Made by a program: the position numbers and the translations under genes | NCBI GenBank assembly: GCA_903825615.1 | Contig: CAIKBK010000002.1 | Span: 1-8,748, forward strand | Direction of reading: 5' to 3' | Source: Candidatus Vogelbacteria bacterium | GTDB lineage: Bacteria; Patescibacteriota; Minisyncoccia; Phycocordibacterales; XYD1-FULL-46-19 | DNA length: 8,748 nt | The notes under the pieces: generated by a model | Databases searched by the model: none | Told to the model about the DNA's origin: nothing | The model's input: the letters and a program-made list of their open reading frames with translations, nothing else | Shown here: one piece after another, positions 1 to 5,977 of the stretch | Numbering within the stretch: position 1 is the first letter of the stretch | How the letters are laid out: each line of letters starts with the position of its first letter

Positions 1-838
1 CCAGATCGGTATCAGGGTAAGTATCAATTTGCGCGGTAACAATGCCCGCTTTTAATAAATCTTTAACCGCTCGCGCGCTATTCATAATCAAGGGGCCCGA
101 GAGGCCAAAATGAGTAAAGAGAATTTTTCCTTTCTTGACCAAAGCTTTTTTGCTGTCGACAAAAAAAGTAATTTTCATAAAAGAGAGCGAGACCCCTGAG
201 AGATCCTTAACCCACTTCTCTTTTACAGCAAGAGGTACAATATCGGGCGTTGGCCGTTTGACGGTATGGCCAAGCTTAGTCAGCCAAGCAAAACCATCAC
301 CTGTCGCCCCAGTCTCGGGATGAGAAAGACCACCAGTTGCAAGAACAATTACTCTAGCCTCATAACTTATTCCGCCCGCCACCACTCTCTTGATTTTTCC
401 TTCACCAGCTTTAATATCAGAAACTCTCACGCCAGTTTTAACAGTAACTTTATTGTCGCTTAAATATTTTTCTAGGACTTTAAAGACGTCTTCGGCTTTT
501 TGTGTCTGGGGAAAAGCGCGCTGACGCGCCTCAATCACTAAAGGTAACCCTCGCGATTCAAAAAATTTAAAAGTATCAGCCACGCCATACTGGGCAAAAG
601 CCGAATAAAGAAAATCCTTACTCTGGCCATAATGTCTAAGAAAAACTTCTTTGTCTGGTTCGGCATTGGTGATATTGCAGCGACCACCACCGGTAATTTT
701 GAGTTTGTCGCCAAGTTGCCGGTTTTTCTCTAAGAGAAGAACCTTGAGCCCGCGCTCACCCGCCCGCCCGGCCACCATCATCCCTGAGGGCCCGCCCCCT
801 ACAACAACGACATCATATTTATTTTCTTGATTGTTCAT
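1..838 (-). CDS. NAD(P)/FAD-dependent oxidoreductase, HI0933/BaiN-like flavoprotein (N-terminal part, cut by window edge)
   Basis: Reading leftward from ATG at 838, an open frame of 279 codons runs off the window with no stop, so the C-terminus is missing (family members are usually about 400 residues). Residues 9-19 form the FAD-binding beta strand and dinucleotide loop (DVVVVGGGPSG). Residues 46-58 carry the family signature KITGGGRCNITNA. Further on come an ATGG-S-P-TGATGDGF block, typical of the second FAD contact, and a THFGLSGP block near the cut end. These identify the HI0933 (YhiN/BaiN/RdsA) flavoprotein family. Members bind FAD and are cytosolic, but their physiological reaction is mostly unknown; some are annotated as acting on bile acids or other unsaturated substrates, which should not be assumed here. 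No Shine-Dalgarno precedes the ATG. A promoter -10 element lies 8 nt upstream, suggesting a near-leaderless mRNA. The family call is secure; the substrate is not. Confidence 0.93.
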   Translation of the reverse strand, partial: MNNQENKYDVVVVGGGPSGMMVAGRAGERGLKVLLLEKNRQLGDKLKITGGGRCNITNAEPDKEVFLRHYGQSKDFLYSAFAQYGVADTFKFFESRGLPLVIEARQRAFPQTQKAEDVFKVLEKYLSDNKVTVKTGVRVSDIKAGEGKIKRVVAGGISYEARVIVLATGGLSHPETGATGDGFAWLTKLGHTVKRPTPDIVPLAVKEKWVKDLSGVSLSFMKITFFVDSKKALVKKGKILFTHFGLSGPLIMNSARAVKDLLKAGIVTAQIDTYPDTDL

Positions 839-846
839 TTAAAAAG

Positions 847-855
847 ATTGTAGCA
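847..855 (-). promoter_or_regulatory. Extended -10 promoter of the flavoprotein gene, near-leaderless
   Basis: Read on the minus strand, TGC-TACAAT (855 to 847) is an extended -10 element. Eight nucleotides separate it from the ATG at 838, so a start 7 nt past the -10 falls at about 840, giving a leader of roughly 2 nt. The -35 candidate at 875-870 (TTATAA, 17-nt spacer) is poor, as is acceptable for an extended -10 promoter. Confidence 0.6.
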
Positions 856-956
856 TAGGCTTCGAAGTTTTATAATACCAGTATCTTTATTATTAATTTA
901 AATAAAAAATAAAATGGGAAATAAAATAATTACCAAAACAAGCAAAGTCAGCACAC

Positions 957-997
957 AAAAAAACATGGGTTGTGGAAACAAATTGTGGCAAGCCCAC
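957..997 (-). terminator. Probable intrinsic terminator of the DEAD-box helicase gene
   Basis: On the minus strand GTGGGCTTG (997-989) pairs with CAACCCAT (972-965), with one bulged C, one G-U pair and a 16-nt loop. One base later comes a run of seven T (963-957). It lies about 50 nt after the helicase stop. A second small perfect hairpin, CGTCT-GGG-AGACG (998-1010), sits just before it. The rest of 841-1049 is AT-rich with no coding potential that I can see. Confidence 0.55.
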
Positions 998-1049
998 CGT
1001 CTGGGAGACGCCAGTCAAAGAAAGGCGAACAGACCAGTCAAAAAATAAC

Positions 1050-2246
1050 TTAATCAATAAAGGTTAAGGCCTTGCCAGCTTTACCGGCCCGACCCGTACG
1101 GCCAATACGGTGGATGTAATCCTCGTAAGTCGCCGGGAGTTCGTAGTTAATAACATGGCTAACATTCGGGATGTCTAAACCGCGCGCTGCGACATCGGTC
1201 GCGACAAGAATCTGGCTACGATTTTCTTTGAATTGGCTTAAAGCGCGCTGACGTTGCATATGATTCTTATCGCCATGAATCGATTCGGATTTAAAACCAC
1301 GGTCAACTAAGAGTCGAGACAGACGTTCAACCCCGTGCTTGGTCCGGCCAAAAATTAAAACCTTATTGAATTCTTCTTGAATCAAGAGATTGTGTAAGAG
1401 ATCGATTTTGGCTTCTTGCTTCACATAGACCACATCTTGATCAACGCTGGTAGCTGTATCGCCAGTTTTCACCGAAACATTAATTGGGTTAGTCAAAAAC
1501 TCGCTAATAATCCGCTTAATATCAGGTGATAAGGTCGCGGAGAAAAAGAGGGTGTGACGAGGGCTGGGCATCGAGCTCATCAAGAAACGCATGTCATTGA
1601 TAAAGCCCATATCGAGCATGCGATCAGCTTCATCCAAGACTACCGTCTCAAATTTATCTAAATATAAACAACCACGTTCAATCAGATCCTTAATGCGACC
1701 GGGAGTGCCGATGACAAAATTATGGCTCCGACGAAGGTCATTGATTTGGCGGAAGATGGGCATACCACCAACCGTGCAAACCGAAAAAATTTGTAGGCCA
1801 CGGGCAAATTTTATTAATTCTTGATTAATCTGAATGGCCAACTCACGCGTGGGAGCCACAATCAAGACATTTTGTTTCCTATCTTTAACCACCTTGTCTA
1901 AGAGTGGAATAATAAAAGCGGCCGTCTTACCAGTACCAGTGTTGGCAATCCCCACAATATCACGCCCGGCTAAGACATGAAGAATGGTCTGATCTTGAAT
2001 CGGCGTGGGTTCATTATAACCGGCGCTTAAAACATTTTTCTTAAGATCTTCATTGATAGAAAAATCGGCAAAAGAATTTACCACAGTATAAGGCGCCACT
2101 TCCGCCACGGGAGTAGCTTTATTAATAAACTTTGAGATATCACTAAAAACACTGGCTCCAAACTTCTTTTTGGGCACACTTTTGTTCCGATTAATACGAG
2201 AATTACCGCCAGGGCGCTTGCCCCGACTAAATTGTTTTCTATACAT
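1050..2246 (-). CDS. DEAD-box ATP-dependent RNA helicase
   Basis: A 398-residue DEAD-box helicase that would use ATP to unwind or remodel short RNA duplexes (ribosome assembly, mRNA turnover or cold adaptation). All core motifs are present in order: Q motif GYNEPTPIQ 76-84 with an upstream aromatic F59, motif I ANTGTGKT 101-108, Ia PTRELA 132-137, Ib TPGR 181-184, II DEAD 205-208, III SAT 236-238, IV near 296-302, V VATDVAARGLDI 348-359, VI HRIGRTGRAGK 379-389. The first 55 residues are a basic, low-complexity tail (many K/R/N/G), probably an RNA-binding extension. The protein ends nine residues after motif VI, with no C-terminal RNA-binding domain such as those of CsdA or DbpA, so no specific ortholog name is given. 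The gene is monocistronic, with its own promoter and terminator. The ATG at 2246 is the first start in frame; no in-frame alternative lies in the leader. Stop is TAA. Confidence 0.97.
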   Translation of the reverse strand: MYRKQFSRGKRPGGNSRINRNKSVPKKKFGASVFSDISKFINKATPVAEVAPYTVVNSFADFSINEDLKKNVLSAGYNEPTPIQDQTILHVLAGRDIVGIANTGTGKTAAFIIPLLDKVVKDRKQNVLIVAPTRELAIQINQELIKFARGLQIFSVCTVGGMPIFRQINDLRRSHNFVIGTPGRIKDLIERGCLYLDKFETVVLDEADRMLDMGFINDMRFLMSSMPSPRHTLFFSATLSPDIKRIISEFLTNPINVSVKTGDTATSVDQDVVYVKQEAKIDLLHNLLIQEEFNKVLIFGRTKHGVERLSRLLVDRGFKSESIHGDKNHMQRQRALSQFKENRSQILVATDVAARGLDIPNVSHVINYELPATYEDYIHRIGRTGRAGKAGKALTFID

Positions 2247-2266
2247 ATATTTGGTTTCAGTCTTTT

Positions 2267-2276
2267 CCCCTCCTCC
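2267..2276 (-). promoter_or_regulatory. Displaced purine-rich Shine-Dalgarno-like element in the helicase leader
   Basis: The minus strand reads GGAGGAGGGG at 2276-2267, a strong match to the anti-Shine-Dalgarno. However, 20 nt separate it from the helicase ATG at 2246, far beyond the usual 5-9 nt, and no in-frame start lies closer. It may be brought near the start by leader folding, act as a ribosome standby site, or be unrelated to initiation. Confidence 0.4.
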
Positions 2277-2306
2277 AAAATATACGTGGATACAAGAGAT
2301 TTAACT

Positions 2307-2321
2307 TATACTTTAAGTATA
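2307..2321. promoter_or_regulatory. 15-bp palindrome overlapping the helicase -10 and transcription start
   Basis: TATACTT-T-AAGTATA is a perfect inverted repeat with 7-bp arms around one central base. It covers the -10 hexamer and reaches about position +3 of the predicted start. That placement suits a repressor operator or an early-transcript hairpin. It could also be chance in AT-rich DNA that already contains the -10 sequence. Confidence 0.35.
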
Positions 2322-2344
2322 TTACAATTTAGATAATTTGTCAA
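2316..2344 (-). promoter_or_regulatory. Sigma70-type promoter of the DEAD-box helicase gene
   Basis: On the minus strand TTGACA (2344-2339, full consensus) is followed by a 17-nt spacer and TATACT (2321-2316, five of six). The predicted start at about 2309 gives a leader of roughly 63 nt. It lies some 20 nt beyond the terminator T-tract of the upstream unit, so the helicase is expected to be transcribed independently. Confidence 0.85.
2331..2339. repeat. Left copy of the 9-bp direct repeat AGATAATTT flanking the GC-rich cassette
   Basis: The identical 9-mer occurs in the same orientation at 3418-3426, so the two copies enclose 2340-3417. It could be a target-site duplication, but both copies are AT-rich and short, so coincidence is possible. 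Confidence 0.35.
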
Positions 2345-2364
2345 GGCTAAAAGGTAATATGGCG

Positions 2365-2406
2365 CAAAAACAAAAACGCGCCACCGACCGAAAGGTCAGT
2401 AGCGCG
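2365..2406 (-). terminator. Intrinsic terminator of the GC-rich hypothetical gene
   Basis: On the minus strand CGCGC (2406-2402) pairs with GCGCG (2381-2377). An inner GACC/GGTC stem closes a 4-nt loop; two mismatches interrupt the helix. The T-rich tract TTTTTGTTTTT (2376-2366) follows directly. It lies about 56 nt after the stop at 2463. A second inverted pair, GGCGC (2361-2365) and GCGCC (2378-2382), flanks the T-tract and could form a competing hairpin. Confidence 0.85.
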
Positions 2407-2462
2407 CTTCCCTTTGTCCCTAGACGGGCCAAAGGAAGAACAAGAATACAATCGAGCAAGGC

Positions 2463-3275
2463 TCAAGCCACCAAGCCATGAACCCTGCAGGAAAAGCGAG
2501 CCCCCAGATTGCCGTACGTGAACCACGGGTCGTCGTAGCCGACGCGCACACCGTCCACGTCCGCATTGCCGACATACACGAGGTCGCCGTACGACGAACG
2601 CTGGTTTGTCCAGGTTCGAGTGTCCGGCAAGACATAGATTCCGTTCACCTTCTTGCTCAGAAACACATCCCAGAGGACCAGGTCGGGCGTTTCGCGGAAG
2701 AGCCGGTTGACTTGGAGGCCAGCGAGTTCTTCGGCGGCCTTCTTCCAATCCTCGTCCAGCAGATTGGCCAGAGCTTCCTCGCGCCGGTTGAACTCTTCGA
2801 CCGCATCCGCATAGAGCTTGGGCAAGGGTTGCCCCTCATAGACTCGCTCCGTCAGATACGTGACGAGTGAGCGCGTCTGGGTGAGATAGTTCTCGCCAAG
2901 CGTTCTTTCGATGACACCCTCCGTTGTGAAGCGATAATGCCAATCGGGCCAGAACACTTTGGCGAAGAACTCTTCCTTGCCATCGCCATACCAGTCAAGG
3001 TTGTAGAGCAATTTGCCATCGCCCAACTTGTTGGCAAGCGCTTCATACATGTGGACCATCGAGATGGGGCCACACAGGATGAGCCTTTCGCCACGTTCCT
3101 TGGCCCGGTCCACTTCTCTCTCCGTTGGGAGCAAGAGATCGCACGGGGGAACTACAAGCATCCCGAAGGCTTTGGTCGTTTCGGGGATACCGAAGAAATT
3201 CGTTCTCCGAGTCAGTGTCTGACGAATAAAACTGTCAGCCGCCGGGGTGTTACTTGCTGTGATTGAAGTCGTCAT
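2463..3275 (-). CDS. Uncharacterised GC-rich single-gene cassette protein, 270 aa
   Basis: I cannot assign a function. The predicted protein is soluble, with no signal peptide or membrane segment visible. Residues about 60-180 are rich in charged and aromatic residues and probably helical (NLDWYGDGKEEFF 92-104, then a Glu/Arg-rich stretch 155-185). The C-terminal third (210-265) is beta-like: a TWT motif at 221-223, DLVYVGNADVDGVRVG 231-246, and NLGARFS 256-262. From memory, similar tails recur in hypothetical proteins of Patescibacteria, but I could not verify this here. The start is firm: ATG at 3275 lies 8 nt after AAAGGAGG. Codon use differs sharply from its neighbours: 25 of 30 codons at residues 231-260 end in G or C, against 10 of the first 30 codons of rplY. 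It is also the only gene of nine here with a visible stop that ends in TGA. It has its own promoter and terminator. Overlapping frames are long because of the GC content and are treated as shadows. Confidence 0.8.
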   Translation of the reverse strand: MTTSITASNTPAADSFIRQTLTRRTNFFGIPETTKAFGMLVVPPCDLLLPTEREVDRAKERGERLILCGPISMVHMYEALANKLGDGKLLYNLDWYGDGKEEFFAKVFWPDWHYRFTTEGVIERTLGENYLTQTRSLVTYLTERVYEGQPLPKLYADAVEEFNRREEALANLLDEDWKKAAEELAGLQVNRLFRETPDLVLWDVFLSKKVNGIYVLPDTRTWTNQRSSYGDLVYVGNADVDGVRVGYDDPWFTYGNLGARFSCRVHGLVA

Positions 3276-3283
3276 GAGACGGG

Positions 3284-3291
3284 CCTCCTTT
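3284..3291 (-). promoter_or_regulatory. Strong Shine-Dalgarno of the GC-rich hypothetical gene
   Basis: AAAGGAGG on the minus strand (3291-3284), 8 nt before the ATG at 3275. It is the only well-spaced, near-perfect ribosome binding site in the window, and it fixes the start codon. Confidence 0.9.
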
Positions 3292-3384
3292 CGTTTTTCC
3301 TTGTTATTTCCTCTTGTTGATTTTCAAATTCATTCCAACACCCAAGCGAAATGGTCGCGAGAGTGGTAAATTTAGTCTGGGCTG

Positions 3385-3413
3385 ATTATACTACTGTTTA
3401 ATTATTTAGTCAA
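3385..3413 (-). promoter_or_regulatory. Sigma70-type promoter of the GC-rich hypothetical gene
   Basis: TTGACT (3413-3408), a 17-nt spacer and a perfect TATAAT (3390-3385) on the minus strand, beginning 12 nt after the prfA stop. The start is predicted near 3378, giving a leader of about 100 nt (3276-3378) in which I see no convincing riboswitch fold. It is the closest to consensus in this window, suggesting strong constitutive transcription. Confidence 0.88.
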
Positions 3414-3417
3414 TAGC

Positions 3418-3426
3418 AGATAATTT
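3418..3426. repeat. Right copy of the 9-bp direct repeat AGATAATTT flanking the GC-rich cassette
   Basis: Identical to 2331-2339 and in the same orientation. This copy overlaps the last base of the prfA stop codon. Removing one copy plus the sequence between would place the helicase leader directly after prfA. Confidence 0.35.
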
Positions 3427-4385
3427 TAAGCCTCGGGATTAACCAAACCGGCCTTTAAATCGGCAATCATGGGGGCCATCTCCCCCGCCAATATACGCTC
3501 CATACCATGCCAGCTTTTCTTGATGCGGTGGTCGGTAATGCGATCTTGGAGGTAATTGTAGGTGCGGATTTTCTCCGAGCGGTCAGCAGTGCCAATTTGG
3601 CTTTTGCGTTCGGCGGAGTACTTAGCCTCCTCCTTCTGACGCTCCATGTCCTCAATCTTAGCCGAGAGCAAGGCTAGGGCCTTTTCTTTATTGCGTAATT
3701 GAGTTCGTTCACTTTGGCTTCGCACGACCAAGCCAGTCGGTTTATGAGTCATACGCACCGCCGTCTCCACCTTGTTAACATTCTGCCCACCAGCACCCCC
3801 CGAGCGCGTGAATTCTATCTCCAAATCACTTGGGTTAATCTTCACTGTACTAATTTCCCGCACTGGCAAAACGGCCACCGAGATAGTCGAAGTATGCACC
3901 CGCCCCTGCTTCTCAGTCGCCGGCACCCGCTGTACTCGGTGCACCCCCATTTCATTTTTAAAAGCATCGTAGGCGCCTTCACCGGTAACTTCAAAAGTCG
4001 CTTCTTTATAACCCCCCAATTCAGACGGTGACGAATCTACCAAAACAAAACTCCAACCCTGTGTCACCGCATACTTGGCATACATCTCAGATAATTCATA
4101 GGCAAAGAGGGCTGACTCGGTACCACCAGCACCAGCGCGCATCTCAATCATCACGGTTTTTGGATCACCACTATCATCACCTTTAGGTGCCAAAATTTCT
4201 TCCATTTTTGCCCACAAGGCTTCACGTTCTTTCTCTAAATTTTTTACTTCCTCTTCAACAAGCTCTTTGACCGCATCGTCGGCCACCGCTAAAGCCTTCG
4301 CTTCTTCGATTTGACGCGTGAAATTATCATACAAACCAGCCAAATAAGCGGTTTTGTTATTAGCCCTAAAGTCAACTATGTCCAT
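3426..4385 (-). CDS. prfA: Peptide chain release factor 1 (RF1)
   Basis: A class I release factor that recognises UAA and UAG in the ribosomal A site and triggers peptidyl-tRNA hydrolysis. The PAT tripeptide that sets RF1 rather than RF2 specificity is at 155-157 ([16 protein letters not shown]). The catalytic GGQ loop is at 199-201 ([17 protein letters not shown]), and its Gln is the usual target of PrmC methylation. The C-terminal domain ([15 protein letters not shown] near 274-288) is complete. At 319 residues it is about 40 shorter than E. coli RF1, all missing from the N-terminal domain 1 that contacts the ribosomal stalk side. The start cannot be moved upstream because rpmE ends 6 nt before the ATG. 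No Shine-Dalgarno is evident, so translation is probably coupled to rpmE. Stop is TAA. Confidence 0.97.
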   Translation of the reverse strand: MDIVDFRANNKTAYLAGLYDNFTRQIEEAKALAVADDAVKELVEEEVKNLEKEREALWAKMEEILAPKGDDSGDPKTVMIEMRAGAGGTESALFAYELSEMYAKYAVTQGWSFVLVDSSPSELGGYKEATFEVTGEGAYDAFKNEMGVHRVQRVPATEKQGRVHTSTISVAVLPVREISTVKINPSDLEIEFTRSGGAGGQNVNKVETAVRMTHKPTGLVVRSQSERTQLRNKEKALALLSAKIEDMERQKEEAKYSAERKSQIGTADRSEKIRTYNYLQDRITDHRIKKSWHGMERILAGEMAPMIADLKAGLVNPEA

Positions 4386-4391
4386 TAGTAT

Positions 4392-4616
4392 CTACTTACC
4401 CTTTTTCTTAGCGGTAGTAGCTTTAGTGGCGCGGGTCTTGAATTTCTCTACACGACCAGCAACATCGAGAGTTTTCTCATTACCAGTGAAGAATGGGTGA
4501 CAGGCACTGCAAATTTCTACCTGCATTTTCTCGATCGTTGAACCAATAGTAAAAGTATTACCGCAAGCACAGGTAACTTTGGTTTCGTAGTATTTAGGAT
4601 GAGTATCTTTTTTCAT
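4392..4616 (-). CDS. rpmE: 50S ribosomal protein bL31, zinc-binding (C+) type
   Basis: A 74-residue large-subunit protein that forms part of the inter-subunit bridge near the central protuberance. It starts [20 protein letters not shown], matching the classic bL31 opening. Four cysteines, C16 and C18 (CAC) plus C36 and C39 (CSAC), form the zinc site of the C+ form. HPFFTG (40-45) and GRVEKF (54-59) are conserved. The last 15 residues are a Lys/Thr/Ala basic tail. An in-frame TTG nine nt upstream (4625) would add three residues, but the ATG at 4616 matches the family and lies about 2 nt from the predicted transcription start. First gene of an rpmE-prfA pair separated by 6 nt. Stop is TAG. Confidence 0.96.
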   Translation of the reverse strand: MKKDTHPKYYETKVTCACGNTFTIGSTIEKMQVEICSACHPFFTGNEKTLDVAGRVEKFKTRATKATTAKKKGK

Positions 4617-4624
4617 ACCAAGCA

Positions 4625-4653
4625 ACTATAACAACATTTTAATCGTTTTGCAA
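4625..4653 (-). promoter_or_regulatory. Promoter of rpmE-prfA, near-leaderless and overlapping the end of the upstream gene
   Basis: TTGCAA (4653-4648), a 17-nt spacer, then TATAGT (4630-4625) preceded by TG at the extended -10 position, all on the minus strand. The start is predicted at about 4618, 2 nt before the ATG at 4616. The -35 and part of the spacer lie inside the last codons of the lytic transglycosylase gene (stop at 4639). Confidence 0.75.
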
Positions 4654-5958
4654 GATGGCGATTTGTTTATCATATTTAGCGGCAATGGCCATAACCTCAT
4701 TGCCATAGAAGGCATTTTTGGCCAAGCTCCAGTTGCCCCCGGCATAATACTTAAGAGCCGCTTTGCGCTCAGCTGCATAAGTCTTAGCATCGGCTCCCAA
4801 ATCACGCAGATAAAGACCGGAGGCGGCAAAAGCATCGCGCGGATTCCACGGATTCGGCGGATTGCTCCCCGTTACAGCCGTAACAGCGCTAGCCATTCCC
4901 ATCCAAGTGGACGGAATAAATTGAGCCGGCCCCATCGCCCCGCCATAACCACCGCGATAAGGACAAGAGACGGGCTGACCAACCGGTTCAATACCTAAGG
5001 CTTTACAAATTTTTTCAAATGGGCCGATATCGCGCTCTGGTTTCATCACCGCCGTATAACTCTTAGAGGCTGGATCTTGCGGTCGATTACAAGTACCGAT
5101 ATTCTCGCCTAAGTTAGACTCTTGGGTAATGATGGCTAACAAAAATGACGGCCTGATACCAACTTTGGCACCAACATAATTGGCATGTTCCAAAGCTTGA
5201 CCGAAGGTAATGTTTTTGGCCCCCCGCAGAGTAAACAAGGCATTGTTAATTGCTGCCCGTTCCTTCTCTTTAGCCGCAATGACCGCCTTGTAAGAATTCT
5301 CTTTGGCTTTACTGGCATTTAACAAGACAGTTTTTTGTTTATTGAGTTCCTCAATATTAGCCTTCTCGGCCTCAATCGCTTTTTGAGCATTGAGCTCGGC
5401 ATCACGCCTGTCTTCAAGCTGAACCTTCTTATTTTCAGTATCAGTCTTGGTCTCACGCACATCGCCAAGAGCCGTCTGAGTGGACTGCTCAACAAAACGG
5501 AAGCGTTCTAAATCCACAAAAAAATTAGTGACTGATTCTTTAGCTAAAATAACTTCAGAAAAAGTGTTGTCGTCCAGTTCTCGCGTCTGACGTAAGAGCT
5601 CGGCCAGAGAACGCTTCTTGGTTTCAAGTTTGTCGTCGAGAACACCGATAGTTTTAACCTTCTGCTTAATATCGCCTCCCAGACGTTCAATTTCGATTTG
5701 CTTGGCCTTAATGTTAAGTTGAGCAGTCGTAATTTTATAAGTCAAAATATCCACGTCTCGCTTGATGCTAGCGGTTTCCTTCTGCTTAGATTGAAGCAAG
5801 CTTTTTTGTCCGGCGATCTCAGCCTCCACTTGTTGCAATTGGGCCTGCAAGCGCACTTCCTTCTCAGCTGTTGTCTCGGCCATGAGTGGCTGGGGATTTA
5901 GCAGGAATAGGCAGAAACCAAACACTCCAAGCCAGATAAAAACTGGTTGTCTTTCCAT
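4639..5958 (-). CDS. Secreted coiled-coil lytic transglycosylase (CwlO-like N-terminus, MltB-like catalytic domain)
   Basis: A 439-residue exported protein. Residues 1-27 are a signal peptide, hydrophobic 7-21 with a signal-peptidase I site after LMA. C16 is not in a proper lipobox, so it is not a lipoprotein. Residues about 31-125 and 160-240 are long coiled coils rich in Glu/Lys/Gln. Between them, ILAKESVTNFFVDLERF (137-153) resembles the hydrophobic hinge of CwlO/PcsB/EnvC-type proteins. Residues 252-439 form the catalytic domain: ESNLG (280-284) with E280 as the likely general acid, and GAMGPAQFIPSTW (340-352), the MltB-type signature. It should cleave peptidoglycan between MurNAc and GlcNAc outside the membrane, in growth, division or secretion. 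Three cysteines (290, 318, 332) could form a disulfide. It lies between rplY and rpmE, with 19- and 22-nt gaps. Stop is TAA. Confidence 0.88.
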   Translation of the reverse strand: MERQPVFIWLGVFGFCLFLLNPQPLMAETTAEKEVRLQAQLQQVEAEIAGQKSLLQSKQKETASIKRDVDILTYKITTAQLNIKAKQIEIERLGGDIKQKVKTIGVLDDKLETKKRSLAELLRQTRELDDNTFSEVILAKESVTNFFVDLERFRFVEQSTQTALGDVRETKTDTENKKVQLEDRRDAELNAQKAIEAEKANIEELNKQKTVLLNASKAKENSYKAVIAAKEKERAAINNALFTLRGAKNITFGQALEHANYVGAKVGIRPSFLLAIITQESNLGENIGTCNRPQDPASKSYTAVMKPERDIGPFEKICKALGIEPVGQPVSCPYRGGYGGAMGPAQFIPSTWMGMASAVTAVTGSNPPNPWNPRDAFAASGLYLRDLGADAKTYAAERKAALKYYAGGNWSLAKNAFYGNEVMAIAAKYDKQIAILQND

Positions 5959-5964
5959 AAGCTG

Positions 5965-5973
5965 ATTATAGCA
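5965..5973 (-). promoter_or_regulatory. Perfect extended -10 of the lytic transglycosylase gene, leaderless
   Basis: TGC-TATAAT on the minus strand (5973-5965), with six bases before the ATG at 5958. A start 7 nt past the -10 therefore coincides with the A of the ATG. There is no recognisable -35 at 16-18 nt, and that region is inside the 3' end of rplY. Confidence 0.72.
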
Positions 5974-5977
5974 AAAA

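Noticed and set aside
135..463. Plus-strand open frames
   Set aside because: Both are antisense to the flavoprotein, which has clear family motifs across the same span.
841..1049. Possible structured ncRNA on the plus strand (GGGTTG/CAAGCCC and CGTCT/AGACG hairpins)
   Set aside because: No plus-strand promoter is evident and the fold is not a known RNA; the hairpins are better explained as the 3' end of the helicase transcript.
2613..2621. GGTTCGAGT, resembling a tRNA T-loop
   Set aside because: It lies inside the GC-rich coding region and no acceptor stem, D-arm or anticodon arm can be drawn around it.
2347..2870. Long overlapping open frames on both strands (2347-2748 minus, 2478-2870 plus)
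   Set aside because: These are by-products of high GC content; they lack a ribosome binding site, and the frame at 2463-3275 has the strong SD, promoter and terminator in register.
2340..3417. Terminal inverted repeats marking a classical insertion sequence
   Set aside because: The cassette ends (GCTATTGACT against the reverse complement of the other end) do not match, and there is no transposase, so no IS is called.
4617..4625. TTG start for rpmE three codons upstream
   Set aside because: The MKKD opening at 4616 matches bL31, and the TTG overlaps the -10 element.
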